Shown: positions 33,984 through 47,675, numbered from the stretch's first letter. The stretch is 64,000 nucleotides of DNA from Saposhnikovia divaricata (GCA_036435485.1 JAZHRN010000137.1:2604001-2668000), one strand, 5' to 3'. Program-made: numbers and translations. Notes: generated by a model not told the origin, from the letters alone.

Positions 33984-36900
33984 TACAATATCGTTGAATT
34001 CCAATAACCCATAGGAACAAAATATGTAAAAATATCCCTAAAATGGTCCGACTCGATTTTTAACAATATCCCGTGTACTAACAACTTTGAGGATTATCCG
34101 AAAACCGAGTTTCGATCATATCAGCTCCGATTCAGGTTCGACCCGCGTCAAATAAAATTTTGTTGAATTTCAATAACCCATAGGAACAAAATATGTAAAA
34201 ATATCCACAAAATGGTCCGACTTGATTTTTAACAATATCCCGTGTACTAACCCCTTTGAGAATTTTCCGAAAACCGTGTTTTGATCATATCAGCTCCGAT
34301 TCCGGTACGAATTGCGTCAAATAAAATTTCGTTGAATTCCAATAACCCATAGGAACAAAATATGTAAAAATATCCACAAAATGGTCCGACTTGATTTTTA
34401 ACAATATCCCGTGTACTAACTCCTTTGAGAATTTTCCGAAAACCGAGTTTCGATCATATCAGCTCCGATTCCGGTCCGACCCGCGTCAAATAAAATTTCG
34501 TTGAATTCCAATAACCCATAGGAACAAAATATGTAAAAATATCCACAAAATGGTCCGACTTGATTTTTAACAATATCCCGTGTACTAACCCCTTTGAGAA
34601 TTTTTTGAAAACCGAGTTTCGATCATATCAGCTCCGATTCCGGTCCGAATTGCGTCAAATAAAATTTTGTTGAATTCCAATAACCCATAGGAACAAAATA
34701 TGTAAAAATATCCACAAAATGGTCCGACTCAATTTTTAACAATTTCCCGTGTACTAACCCCTTTGAGGATTATCCAAAAACCGAGTTTTGACTATATCAG
34801 CTCCGATTCAGTTCCGAATTGCGTCAAATACAATATCGTTGAATTCCAATAACCCATAGGAACAAAATATGTAAAAATATCCCTAAAATGGTCCGACTCG
34901 ATTTTTAACAATATCCCGTGTACTAACAACTTTGAGGATTATCCGAAAACCGAGTTTCGATCATATCAGCTCCGATTCAGGTTCGACCCGCGTCAAATAA
35001 AATTTTGTTGAATTTCAATAACCCATAGGAACAAAATATGTAAAAATATCCACAAAATGGTCCGACTTGATTTTTAACAATATCCCGTGTACTAACCCCT
35101 TTGAGAATTTTCCGAAAACCGAGTTTCGATCATATCAGCTCCGATTCCGGTCCGAATTGCGTCAAATAAAATTTCGTTGAATTCCAATAACCCATAGGAA
35201 CAAAATATGTAAAAATATCCACAAAATGGTCCGACTTGATTTTTAACAATATCCCGTGTACTAACCCCTTTGAGAATTTTCCGAAAACCGAGTTTCGATC
35301 ATATCAGCTCCGATTCCGGTCCGACCCGCGTAAAATAAAATTTCGTTGAATTCCAATAACCCATAGGAACAAAATATGTAAAAATATCCACAAAATGGTC
35401 CGACTTGATTTTTAACAATATCCCGTGTACTAACCCCTTTGAGAATTTTCCGAAAACCGAGTTTCGATCATATCAGCTCCGATTCCGGTCCGAATTGCGT
35501 CAAATAAAATTTTGTTGAATTCCAATAACCCATAGGAACAAAATATGTAAAAATATCCACAAAATGGTCCGACTCAATTTTTAACAATTTCCCGTGTACT
35601 AACCCCTTTGAGGATTATCCAAAAACCGAGTTTTGACTATATCAGCTCCGATTCAGTTCCGAATTGCGTCAAATACAATATCGTTGAATTCCAATAACCC
35701 ATAGGAACAAAATATTTAAAAAATATCCCTAAAATGGTCCGACTCGATTTTTAACAATATCCCGTGTACTAACAACTTTGAGGATTATCCGAAAATCGAG
35801 TTTCGATCATATCAGCTCCGATTCAGGTTCGACCCGCGTCAAATAAAATTTTGTTGAATTTCAATAACCCATAGGAACAAAATATGTAAAAATATCCACA
35901 AAATGGTCCGACTTGATTTTTAACAATATCCCGTGTACTAACCCCTTTGAGAATTTTCCGAAAACCGAGTTTTGATCATATCAGCTCCGATTCCGGTACG
36001 AATTGCGTCAAATAAAATTTCGTTGAATTCCAATAACCCATAGGAACAAAATATGTAAAAATATCCACAAAATGGTCCGACTTGATTTTTAACAATATCC
36101 CGTGTACTAACTCCTTTGAGAATTTTCCGAAAACCGAGTTTCGATCATATCAGCTCCGATTCCGGTCCGACCCGCGTCAAATAAAATTTCGTTGAATTCC
36201 AATAACCCATAGGAACAAAATATGTAAAAATATCCACAAAATGGTCCGACTTGATTTTTAACAATATCCCGTGTACTAACCCCTTTGAGAATTTTTCGAA
36301 AACCGAGTTTCGATCATATCAGCTCCGATTCCGGTCCGAATTGCGTCAAATAAAATTTTGTTGAATTCCAATAACCCATAGGAACAAAATATGTAAAAAT
36401 ATCCACAAAATGGTCCGACTCAATTTTTAACAATTTCCCGTGTACTAACCCCTTTGAGGATTATCCAAAAACCGAGTTTTGACTATATCAGCTCCTATTC
36501 AGTTCCGAATTGCGTCAAATACAATATCGTTGAATTCCAATAACCCATAGGAACAAAATATGTAAAAATATCCCTAAAATGGTCCGACTCGATTTTTAAC
36601 AATATCCCGTGTACTAACAACTTTGAGGATTATCCGAAAACCAAGTTTCGATCATATCAGCTCCGATTCAGGTTCGACCCGTGTTAAATAAAATTTTGTT
36701 GAATTTCAATAACCCATAGGAACAAAATATGTAAAAATATCCACAAAATGGTCCGACTTGATTTTTAACAATATCCCGTGTACTAACCCCTTTGAGAATT
36801 TTCCGAAAACCGAGTTTTGATCATATCAGCTCCGATTCCGGTACGAATTGCGTCAAATAAAATTTCGTTGAATTCCAATAACCCATAGGAACAAAATATG

Positions 36901-39899
36901 TAAAAATATCCACAAAATGGTCCGACTTGATTTCTAACAATATCCCGTGTACTAACTCCTTTGAGAATTTTCCGAAAACCGAGTTTCGATCATATCAGCT
37001 CCGATTCCGGTCCGACCCGCGTCAAATAAAATTTCGTTGAATTCCAATAACCCATAGGAACAAAATATGTAAAAATATCCACAAAATGGTCCGACTTGAT
37101 TTTTAACAATATCCCGTGTACTAACCCCTTTGAGAATTTTTCGAAAACCGAGTTTCGATCATATCAGCTCCGATTCCGGTCCGAATTGCGTCAAATAAAA
37201 TTTTGTTGAATTCCAATAACCCATAGGAACAAAATATGTAAAAATATCCACAAAATGGTCCGACTCAATTTTTAACAATTTCCCGTGTACTAACCCCTTT
37301 GAGGATTATCCAAAAACCGAGTTTTGACTATATCAGCTCCGATTCAGTTCCGAATTGCGTCAAATACAATATCGTTGAATTCCAATGACCCATAGGAACA
37401 AAATATGTAAAAATATCCCTAAAATGGTCCGACTCGATTTTTAACAATATCCCGTGTACTAACAACTTTGAGGATTATCCGAAAACCGAGTTTCGATCAT
37501 ATCAGCTCCGATTCAGGTTCGACCCGCGTCAAATAAAATTTTGTTGAATTTCAATAACCCATAGGAACAAAATATGTAAAAATATCCACAAAATGGTCCG
37601 ACTTGATTTTTAACAATATCCCGTGTACTAACCCCTTTGAGAATTTTCCGAAAACCGAGTTTTGATCATATCAGCTCCGATTCCGGTACGAATTGCGTCA
37701 AATAAAATTTCGTTGAATTCCAATAACCCATAGGAAAAAAATATGTAAAAATATCCACAAAATGGTCCGACTTGATTTTTAACAATATCCCGTGTACTAA
37801 CTCCTTTGAGAATTTTCCGAAAACCGAGTTTCGATCATATCAGCTCCGATTCCGGTCCGACCCGCGTCAAATAAAATTTCGTTGAATTCCAATAACCCAT
37901 AGGAACAAAATATGTAAAAATATCCACAAAATGGTCCCACTTGATTTTTAACAATATCCCGTGTACTAACCCCTTTGAGAATTTTTCGAAAACCGAGTTT
38001 CGATCATATCAGCTCCGATTCCGGTCCGAATTGCGTCAAATAAAATTTTGTTGAATTCCAATAACCCATAGGAACAAAATATGTAAAAATATCCACAAAA
38101 TGGTCCGACTCAATTTTTAACAATTTCCCGTGTACTAACCCCTTTGAGGATTATCCAAAAACCGAGTTTTGACTATATCAGCTCCGATTCAGTTCCGAAT
38201 TGCGTCAAATACAATATCGTTGAATTCCAATAACCCATAGGAACAAAATATGTAAAAATATCCCTAAAATGGTCCGACTCGATTTTTAACAATATCCCGT
38301 GTACTAACAACTTTGAGGATTATCCGAAAACCGAGTTTCGATCATATCAGCTCCGATTCAGGTTCGACCCGCGTCAAATAAAATTTTGTTGAATTTCAAT
38401 AACCCATAGGAACAAAATATGTAAAAATATCCACAAAATGGTCCGACTTGATTTTTAACAATATCCCGTGTACTAACCCCTTTGAGAATTTTCCGAAAAC
38501 CGAGTTTTGATCATATCAGCTCCGATTCCGGTACGAATTGCGTCAAATAAAATTTCGTTGAATTCCAATAACCCATAGGAACAAAATATGTAAAAATATC
38601 CACAAAATGGTCCGACTTGATTTCTAACAATATCCCGTGTACTAACTCCTTTGAGAATTTTCCGAAAACCGAGTTTCGATCATATCATCTCCGATTCCGG
38701 TCCGACCCGCGTCAAATAAAATTTCGTTGAATTCCAATAACCCATAGGAACAAAATATGTAAAAATATCCACAAAATGGTCCGACTTGATTTTTAACAAT
38801 ATCCCGTGTACTAACCCCTTTGAGAATTTTTCGAAAACCGAGTTTCGATCATATCAGCTCCGATTCCGGTCCGAATTGCGTCAAATAAAATTTTGTTGAA
38901 TTCCAATAACCCATAGGAACAAAATATGTAAAAATATCCACAAAATGGTCCGACTCAATTTTTAACAATTTCCCGTGTACTAACCCCTTTGAGGATTATC
39001 CAAAAACCGAGTTTTGACTATATCAGCTCCGATTCAGTTCCGAATTGCGTCAAATACAATATCGTTGAATTCCAATGACCCATAGGAACAAAATATGTAA
39101 AAATATCCCTAAAATGGTCCGACTCGATTTTTAACAATATCCCGTGTACTAACAACTTTGAGGATTATCCGAAAACCGAGTTTCGATCATATCAGCTCCG
39201 ATTCAGGTTCGACCCGCGTCAAATAAAATTTTGTTGAATTTCAATAACCCATAGGAACAAAATATGTAAAAATATCCACAAAATGGTCCGACTTGATTTT
39301 TAACAATATCCCGTGTACTAACCCCTTTGAGAATTTTCCGAAAACCGAGTTTTGATCATATCAGCTCCGATTCCGGTACGAATTGCGTCAAATAAAATTT
39401 CGTTGAATTCCAATAACCCATAGGAAAAAAATATGTAAAAATATCCACAAAATGGTCCGACTTGATTTTTAACAATATCCCGTGTACTAACTCCTTTGAG
39501 AATTTTCCGAAAACCGAGTTTCGATCATATCAGCTCCGATTCCGGTCCGACCCGCGTCAAATAAAATTTCGTTGAATTCCAATAACCCATAGGAACAAAA
39601 TATGTAAAAATATCCACAAAATGGTCCCACTTGATTTTTAACAATATCCCGTGTACTAACCCCTTTGAGAATTTTTCGAAAACCGAGTTTCGATCATATC
39701 AGCTCCGATTCCGGTCCGAATTGCGTCAAATAAAATTTTGTTGAATTCCAATAACCCATAGGAACAAAATATGTAAAAATATCCACAAAATGGTCCGACT
39801 CAATTTTTAACAATTTCCCGTGTACTAACCCCTTTGAGGATTATCCAAAAACCGAGTTTTGACTATATCAGCTCCGATTCAGTTCCGAATTGCGTCAAA
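33984..39899 (+). repeat. Seven canonical five-monomer HORs (D starts 33984, 34829, 35674, 36520, 37365, 38210, 39055)
   Basis: Lengths are 845 bp except 35674 (846, six A, with aatatttaa and gaaaatcgag). Unit 36520 has the cctatt/ccaag/gtgttaaat trio. The units from 36.7 to 40.1 kb contain a 1,690-bp tandem duplication. Confidence 0.95.
36689..38378 (+). repeat. 1,690-bp tandem duplication, copy 1
   Basis: Ten monomers (two HORs). Private marks: gatttctaac (36927-36936), ccaatgaccc (near 37382), ggaaaaaaat (37733) and ggtcccact (near 37934). Each recurs exactly 1,690 bp later. The left boundary is placed after the gtgttaaat change, which is not in copy 2; exact breakpoints cannot be fixed inside a satellite. 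Confidence 0.85.
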
Positions 39900-40068
39900 T
39901 ACAATATCGTTGAATTCCAATAACCCATAGGAACAAAATATGTAAAAATATCCCTAAAATGGTCCGACTCGATTTTTAACAATATCCCGTGTACTAACAA
40001 CTTTGAGGATTATCCGAAAACCGAGTTTCGATCATATCAGCTCCGATTCAGGTTCGACCCGCGTCAAA
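38379..40068 (+). repeat. 1,690-bp tandem duplication, copy 2
   Basis: It repeats all four private marks of copy 1 at +1,690. I saw one clear difference, tcatctcc near 38687 against tcagctcc in copy 1, so the duplication is recent. Confidence 0.85.
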
Positions 40069-40575
40069 TAAAATTTTGTTGAATTTCAATAACCCATAGG
40101 AACAAAATATGTAAAAATATCCACAAAATGGTCCGACTTGATTTTTAACAATATCCCGTGTACTAACCCCTTTGAGAATTTTCCGAAAACCGAGTTTCGA
40201 TCATATCAGCTCCGATTCCGGTCCGAATTGCGTCAAATAAAATTTCGTTGAATTCCAATAACCCATAGGAACAAAATATGTAAAAATATCCACAAAATGG
40301 TCCGACTTGATTTTTAACAATATCCCGTGTACTAACCCCTTTGAGAATTTTCCGAAAACCGAGTTTCGATCATATCAGCTCCGATTCCGGTCCGACCCGC
40401 GTAAAATAAAATTTCGTTGAATTCCAATAACCCATAGGAACAAAATATGTAAAAATATCCATAAAATGGTCCGACTTGATTTTTAACAATATCCCGTGTA
40501 CTAACCCCTTTGAGAATTTTCCGAAAACCGAGTTTCGATCATATCAGCTCCGATTCCGGTCCGAATTGCGTCAAA

Positions 40576-40744
40576 TAAAATTTTGTTGAATTCCAATAAC
40601 CCATAGGAACAAAATATGTAAAAATATCCACAAAATGGTCCGACTTGATTTTTAACAATATCCCGTGTACTAACCCCTTTGAGAATTTTCCGAAAACCGT
40701 GTTTTGATCATATCAGCTCCGATTCCGGTACGAATTGCGTCAAA
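40576..40744 (+). repeat. Hybrid monomer C/E1 (second ccgtgttttg copy)
   Basis: C start, E1 end with ccgtgttttg (near 40698), matching the hybrid at 33308. It is followed by a monomer opening ttcgctg, also as at 33477, so the pair was copied together over about 7.27 kb. Confidence 0.88.
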
Positions 40745-40914
40745 TAAAATTTCGCTGAATTCCAATAACCCATAGGAACAAAATATGTAAAAAATATCCC
40801 TAAAATGGTCCGACTCGATTTTTAACAATATCCCGTGTACTAACAACTTTGAGGATTATCCGAAAATCGAGTTTCGATCATATCAGCTCCGATTCAGGTT
40901 CGACCCGCGTCAAA
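40745..40914 (+). repeat. Hybrid monomer A/D
   Basis: It opens taaaatttcgctg like the A1 at 33477, then has six A plus atccctaaaa, gactcgattt, aacaactttgaggatt and ggttcgacccgcg like D (with gaaaatcgag). It is followed by E1. Length is 170 because it inherits the D A-tract. Confidence 0.9.
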
Positions 40915-41590
40915 TAAAATTTTGTTGAATTTCAATAACCCATAGGAACAAAATATGTAAAAATATCCACAAAATGGTCCGACTTGATTTTTAACAATAT
41001 CCCCTGTACTAACCCCTTTGAGAATTTTCCGAAAACCGAGTTTTGATCATATCAGCTCCGATTCCGGTACGAATTGCGTCAAATAAAATTTCGTTGAATT
41101 CCAATAACCCATAGGAACAAAATATGTAAAAATATCCACAAAATGGTCCGACTTGATTTTTAACAATATCCCGTGTACTAACTCCTTTGAGAATTTTCCG
41201 AAAACCGAGTTTCGATCATATCAGCTCCGATTCCGGTCCGACCCGCGTCAAATAAAATTTCGTTGAATTCCAATAACCCATAGGAACAAAATATGTAAAA
41301 ATATCCACAAAATGGTCCGACTTGATTTTTAACAATATCCCGTGTACTAACCCCTTTGAGAATTTTTCGAAAACCGAGTTTCGATCATATCAGCTCCGAT
41401 TCCGGTCCGAATTGCGTCAAATAAAATTTTGTTGAATTCCAATAACCCATAGGAACAAAATATGTAAAAATATCCACAAAATGGTCCGACTCAATTTTTA
41501 ACAATTTCCCGTGTACTAACCCCTTTGAGGATTATCCAAAAACCGAGTTTTGACTATATCAGCTCCTATTCAGTTCCGAATTGCGTCAAA

Positions 41591-43280
41591 TACAATATCG
41601 TTGAATTCCAATAACCCATAGGAACAAAATATGTAAAAATATCCCTAAAATGGACCGACTCGATTTTTAACAATATCCCGTGTACTAACAACTTTGAGGA
41701 TTATCCGAAAACCAAGTTTCGATCATATCAGCTCCGATTCAGGTTCGACCCGTGTTAAATAAAATTTTGTTGAATTTCAATAACCCATAGGAACAAAATA
41801 TGTAAAAATATCCACAAAATGGTCCGACTTGATTTTTAACAATATCCCGTGTACTAACCCCTTTGAGAATTTTCCGAAAACCGAGTTTTGATCATATCAG
41901 CTCCGATTCCGGTACGAATTGCGTCAAATAAAATTTCGTTGAATTCCAATAACCCATAGGAACAAAATATGTAAAAATATCCACAAAATGGTCCGACTTG
42001 ATTTCTAACAATATCCCGTGTACTAACTCCTTTGAGAATTTTCCGAAAACCGAGTTTCGATCATATCAGCTCCGATTCCGGTCCGACCCGCGTCAAATAA
42101 AATTTCGTTGAATTCCAATAACCCATAGGAACAAAATATGTAAAAATATCCACAAAATGGTCCGACTTGATTTTTAACAATATCCCGTGTACTAACCCCT
42201 TTGAGAATTTTTCGAAAACCGAGTTTCGATCATATCAGCTCCGATTCCGGTCCGAATTGCGTCAAATAAAATTTTGTTGAATTCCAATAACCCATAGGAA
42301 CAAAATATGTAAAAATATCCACAAAATGGTCCGACTCAATTTTTAACAATTTCCCGTGTACTAACCCCTTTGAGGATTATCCAAAAACCGAGTTTTGACT
42401 ATATCAGCTCCGATTCAGTTCCGAATTGCGTCAAATACAATATCGTTGAATTCCAATAACCCATAGGAACAAAATATGTAAAAATATCCCTAAAATGGTC
42501 CGACTCGATTTTTAACAATATCCCGTGTACTAACAACTTTGAGGATTATCCGAAAATCGAGTTTCGATCATATCAGCTCCGATTCAGGTTCGACCCGCGT
42601 CAAATAAAATTTTGTTGAATTTCAATAACCCATAGGAACAAAATATGTAAAAATATCCACAAAATGGTCCGACTTGATTTTTAACAATATCCCGTGTACT
42701 AACCCCTTTGAGAATTTTCCGAAAACCGAGTTTTGATCATATCAGCTCCGATTCCGGTACGAATTGCGTCAAATAAAATTTCGTTGAATTCCAATAACCC
42801 ATAGGAACAAAATATGTAAAAATATCCACAAAATGGTCCGACTTGATTTTTAACAATATCCCGTGTACTAACTCCTTTGAGAATTTTCCGAAAACCGAGT
42901 TTCGATCATATCAGCTCCGATTCCGGTCCGACCCGCGTCAAATAAAATTTCGTTGAATTCCAATAACACATAGGAACAAAATATGTAAAAATATCCACAA
43001 AATGGTCCCACTTGATTTTTAACAATATCCCGTGTACTAACCCCTTTGAGAATTTTTCGAAAACCGAGTTTCGATCATATCAGCTCCGATTCCGGTCCGA
43101 ATTGCGTCAAATAAAATTTTGTTGAATTCCAATAACCCATAGGAACAAAATATGTAAAAATATCCACAAAATGGTCCGACTCAATTTTTAACAATTTCCC
43201 GTGTACTAACCCCTTTGAGGATTATCCAAAAACCGAGTTTTGACTATATCAGCTCCGATTCAGTTCCGAATTGCGTCAAA
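41591..43280 (+). repeat. Two canonical five-monomer HORs (D starts 41591, 42436)
   Basis: 845 bp each. Unit 41591 carries the cctatt/ccaag/gtgttaaat trio (5,071 bp from 36520) plus a private ggaccgact near 41653, and its A has gatttctaac. D at 42436 has gaaaatcgag. A private ataacacatagg is near 42963. Confidence 0.94.
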
Positions 43281-43618
43281 TACAATATCGTTGAATTCCA
43301 ATAACCCATAGGAACAAAATATGTAAAAATATCCCTAAAATGGTCCGACTCGATTTTTAACAATATCCCGTGTACTAACAACTTTGAGGATTATCCGAAA
43401 ACCGAGTTTCGATCATATCAGCTCCGATTCAGGTTCGACCCGCGTCAAATAAAATTTTGTTGAATTTCAATAACCCATAGGAACAAAATATGTAAAAATA
43501 TCCACAAAATGGTCCGACTTGATTTTTAACAATATCCCGTGTACTAACCCCTTTGAGAATTTTCCGAAAACCGAGTTTCGATCATATCAGCTCCGATTCC
43601 GGTCCGAATTGCGTCAAA

Positions 43619-43787
43619 TAAAATTTCGTTGAATTCCAATAACCCATAGGAACAAAATATGTAAAAATATCCACAAAATGGTCCGACTTGATTTTTAACA
43701 ATATCCCGTGTACTAACCCCTTTGAGAATTTTCCGAAAACCGAGTTTTGATCATATCAGCTCCTATTCCGGTACGAATTGCGTCAAA
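43619..43787 (+). repeat. Hybrid monomer A/E1 (third copy)
   Basis: It begins as A2 after E2 and ends gttttgatc...ggtacgaatt as E1 before A1. Confidence 0.88.
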
Positions 43788-44632
43788 TAAAATTTCGTTG
43801 AATTCCAATAACCCATAGGAACAAAATATGTAAAAATATCCACAAAATGGTCCGACTTGATTTTTAACAATATCCCGTGTACTAACTCCTTTGAGAATTT
43901 TCCGAAAACCGAGTTTCGATCATATCAGCTCCGATTCCGGTCCGACCCGCGTCAAATAAAATTTCGTTGAATTCCAATAACCCATAGGAACAAAATATGT
44001 AAAAATATCCACAAAATGGTCCCACTTGATTTTTAACAATATCCCGTGTACTAACCCCTTTGAGAATTTTTCGAAAACCGAGTTTCGATCATATCAGCTC
44101 CGATTCCGGTCCGAATTGCGTCAAATAAAATTTTGTTGAATTCCAATAACCCATAGGAACAAAATATGTAAAAATATCCACAAAATGGTCCGACTCAATT
44201 TTTAACAATTTCCCGTGTACTAACCCCTTTGAGGATTATCCAAAAACCGAGTTTTGACTATATCAGCTCCGATTCAGTTCCGAATTGCGTCAAATACAAT
44301 ATCGTTGAATTCCAATAACCCATAGGAACAAATTATGTAAAAATATCCCTAAAATGGTCCGACTCGATTTTTAACAATATCCCATGTACTAACAACTTTG
44401 AGGATTATCCGAAAACCGAGTTTCGATCATATCAGCTCCGATTCAGGTTCGACCCGCGTCAAATAAAATTTTGTTGAATTTCAATAACCCATAGGAACAA
44501 AATATGTAAAAATATCCACAAAATGGTCCGACTTGATTTTTAACAATATCCCGTGTACTAACCCCTTTGAGAATTTTCCGAAAACCGAGTTTCGATCATA
44601 TCAGCTCCGATTCCGGTCCGAATTGCGTCAAA

Positions 44633-44801
44633 TAAAATTTCGTTGAATTCCAATAACCCATAGGAACAAAATATGTAAAAATATCCACAAAATGGTCCGA
44701 CTTGATTTTTAACAATATCCCGTGTACTAACCCCTTTGAGAATTTTCCGAAAACCGAGTTTTGATCATATCAGCTCCGATTCCGGTACGACTTGCGTCAA
44801 A
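44633..44801 (+). repeat. Hybrid monomer A/E1 (fourth copy)
   Basis: Same join. It ends ggtacgacttgcg, a variant shared with both A/E1 hybrids at 52.6 and 53.6 kb, which links those 6-mers to this copy specifically. Confidence 0.88.
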
Positions 44802-45308
44802 TAAAATTTCGTTGAATTCCAATAACCCATAGGAACAAAATATGTAAAAATATCCACAAAATGGTCCGACTTGATTTTTAACAATATCCCGTGTACTAAC
44901 TCCTTTGAGAATTTTCCGAAAACCGAGTTTCGATCATATCAGCTCCGATTCCGGTCCGACCCGCGTCAAATAAAATTTCGTTGAATTCCAATAACCCATA
45001 GGAACAAAATATGTAAAAATATCCACAAAATGGTCCCACTTGATTTTTAACAATATCCCGTGTACTAACCCCTTTGAAAATTTTTCGAAAACCGAGTTTC
45101 GATCATATCAGCTCCGATTCCGGTCCGAATTGCGTCAAATAAAATTTTGTTGAATTCCAATAACCCATAGGAACAAAATATGTAAAAATATCCACAAAAT
45201 GGTCCGACTCAATTTTTAACAATTTCCCGTGTACTAACCCCTTTGAGGATTATCCAAAAACCGAGTTTTGACTATATCAGCTCCGATTCAGTTCCGAATT
45301 GCGTCAAA

Positions 45309-46153
45309 TACAATATCGTTGAATTCCAATAACCCATAGGAACAAAATATGTAAAAATATCCCTAAAATGGTCCGACTCGATTTTTAACAATATCCCGTG
45401 TACTAACAACTTTGAGGATTATCCGAAAACCGAGTTTCGATCATATCAGCTCCGATTCAGGTTCGACCCGCGTCAAATAAAATTTTGTTGAATTTCAATA
45501 ACCCATAGGAACAAAATATGTAAAAATATCCACAAAATGGTCCGACTTGATTTTTAACAATATCCCGTGTACTAACCCCTTTGAGAATTTTCCGAAAACC
45601 GAGTTTCGATCATATCAGCTCCGATTCCGGTCCGAATTGCGTCAAATAAAATTTCGTTGAATTCCAATAACCCATAGGAACAAAATATGTAAAAATATCC
45701 ACAAAATGGTCCGACTTGATTTTTAACAATATCCCGTGTACTAACCCCTTTGAGAATTTTCCGAAAACCGAGTTTCGATCATATCAGCTCCGATTCCGGT
45801 CCGACCCGCGTCAAATAAAATTTCGTTGAATTCCAATAACCCATAGGAACAAAATATGTAAAAATATCCACAAAATGGTCCGACTTGATTTTTAACAATA
45901 TCCCGTGTACTAACCCCTTTGAGAATTTTCCGAAAACCGAGTTTCGATCATATCAGATCCGATTCCGGTCCGAATTGCGTCAAATAAAATTTTGTTGAAT
46001 TCCAATAACCCATAGGAACAAAATATGTAAAAATATCCACAAAATGGTCCGACTCAATTTTTAACAATTTCCCGTGTACTAACCCCTTTGAGGATTATCC
46101 AAAAACCGAGTTTTGACTATATCAGCTCCGATTCAGTTCCGAATTGCGTCAAA
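45309..46153 (+). repeat. Canonical five-monomer HOR (D start 45309)
   Basis: 845 bp, E2-A2-B2 version. A private atcagatcc is near 45953. Confidence 0.94.
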
Positions 46154-46661
46154 TACAATATCGTTGAATTCCAATAACCCATAGGAACAAAATATGTAAA
46201 AAATATCCCTAAAATGGTCCGACTCGATTTTTAACAATATCCCGTGTACTAACAACTTTGAGGATTATCCGAAAACCGAGTTTCGATCATATCAGCTCCG
46301 ATTCAGGTTCGACCCGCGTCAAAAAAAATTTTGTTGAATTTCAATAACCCATAGGAACAAAATATGTAAAAATATCCACAAAATGGTCCGACTTGATTTT
46401 TAACAATATCCCGTGTACTAACCCCTTTGAGAATTTTCCGAAAACCGAGTTTCGATCATATCAGCTCCGATTCCGGTCCGAATTGCGTCAAATAAAATTT
46501 CGTTGAATTCCAATAACCCATAGGAACAAAATATGTAAAAATATCCACAAAATGGTCCGACTTGATTTTTAACAATATCCCGTGTACTAACCCCTTTGAG
46601 AATTTTCCGAAAACCGAGTTTCGATCATATCAGCTCCGATTCCGGTCCGACCCGCGTCAAA

Positions 46662-46830
46662 TAAAATTTCGTTGAATTCCAATAACCCATAGGAACAAAA
46701 TATGTAAAAATATCCACAAAATGGTCCGACTTGATTTTTAACAATATCCCGTGTACTAACCCCTTTGAGAATTTTCCGAAAACCGAGTTTTGATCATATC
46801 AGCTCCGATTCCGGTACGAATTGCGTCAAA
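46662..46830 (+). repeat. Hybrid monomer B/E1 (first copy)
   Basis: It follows A2, begins taaaatttcgttgaattcc like B, and ends gttttgatc...ggtacgaatt like E1, followed by A1. The same join occurs at 50719. Confidence 0.86.
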
Positions 46831-46999
46831 TAAAATTTCGTGGAATTCCAATAACCCATAGGAACAAAATATGTAAAAATATCCACAAAATGGTCCGACT
46901 TGATTTTTAACAATATCCCGTGTACTAACTCCTTTGAGAATTTTCCGAAAACCGAGTTTCGATCATATCAGCTCCGATTCCGGTCCGACCCGCGTCAAA

Positions 47000-47168
47000 T
47001 AAAATTTCGGTGAATTCCAATAACCCATAGGAACAAAATATATAAAAATATCCACAAAATGGTCCGACTTGATTTTTAACAATATCCCGTGTACTAACCC
47101 CTTTGAGAATTTTCCGAAAACCGAGTTTCGATCATATCAGCTCCGATTCCGGTCCGAATTGCGTCAAA
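47000..47168 (+). repeat. Hybrid monomer B/E2
   Basis: It follows A1, opens taaaatttcggtg (private) and has atataaaaa near 47039. Its end, ggtccgaattgcg, is shared by B and E2, but the next monomer opens tttcgttg like A rather than tttgttg like C, so the exit is that of E2. The exact switch point cannot be placed because B2 and E2 are alike in their 3' halves. Confidence 0.75.
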
Positions 47169-47675
47169 TAAAATTTCGTTGAATTCCAATAACCCATAGG
47201 AACAAAATATGTAAAAATATCCACAAAATGGTCCGACTTGATTTTTAACAATATCCCGTGTACTAACCCCTTTGAGAATTTTCCGAAAACCGAGTTTCGA
47301 TCATATCAGCTCCGATTCCGGTCCGACCCGCGTCAAATAAAATTTCGTTGAATTCCAATAACCCATAGGAACAAAATATGTAAAAATATCCACAAAATGG
47401 TCCGACTTGATTTTTAACAATATCCCGTGTACTAACCCCTTTGAGAATTTTTCGAAAACCGAGTTTCGATCATATCAGCTCCGATTCCGGTCCGAATTGC
47501 GTCAAATAAAATTTTGTTGAATTCCAATAACCCATAGGAACAAAATATGTAAAAATATCCACAAAATGGTCCGACTCAATTTTTAACAATTTCCCGTGTA
47601 CTAACCCCTTTGAGGATTATCCAAAAACCGAGTTTTGACTATATCAGCTCCGATTCAGTTCCGAATTGCGTCAAA

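Larger units (their letters stand above)
39900..41590 (+). repeat. Scrambled ten-monomer interval: D-E2-A2-B2-[C/E1]-[A/D]-E1-A1-B1-C
   Basis: The spacing between true D starts is 1,691 bp, which looks like two normal HORs, but two adjacent hybrids (40576 and 40745) replace the expected C and D. Length alone would miss this rearrangement. A private atcccctgta is near 41000. Confidence 0.9.
43281..45308 (+). repeat. Two tandem six-monomer variant HORs: D-E2-[A/E1]-A1-B1-C
   Basis: D starts 43281 and 44295, 1,014 bp each; same layout and ggtcccact mark as the pair at 6935. Private changes: ctcctattccgg near 43762, aattatgta near 44331, cccatgta near 44382, gtacgacttg near 44786 and ttgaaaattt near 45075. 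Confidence 0.94.
46154..47675 (+). repeat. Nine-monomer variant HOR: D-E2-A2-[B/E1]-A1-[B/E2]-A2-B1-C
   Basis: 1,522 bp. Starts: 46154, 46324, 46493, 46662, 46831, 47000, 47169, 47338 and 47507. Two B/E hybrids return the order to A twice without passing through C and D. E at 46324 has lost the T at its first position (tcaaaaaaaa). A1 at 46831 has ttcgtgg. Confidence 0.9.
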
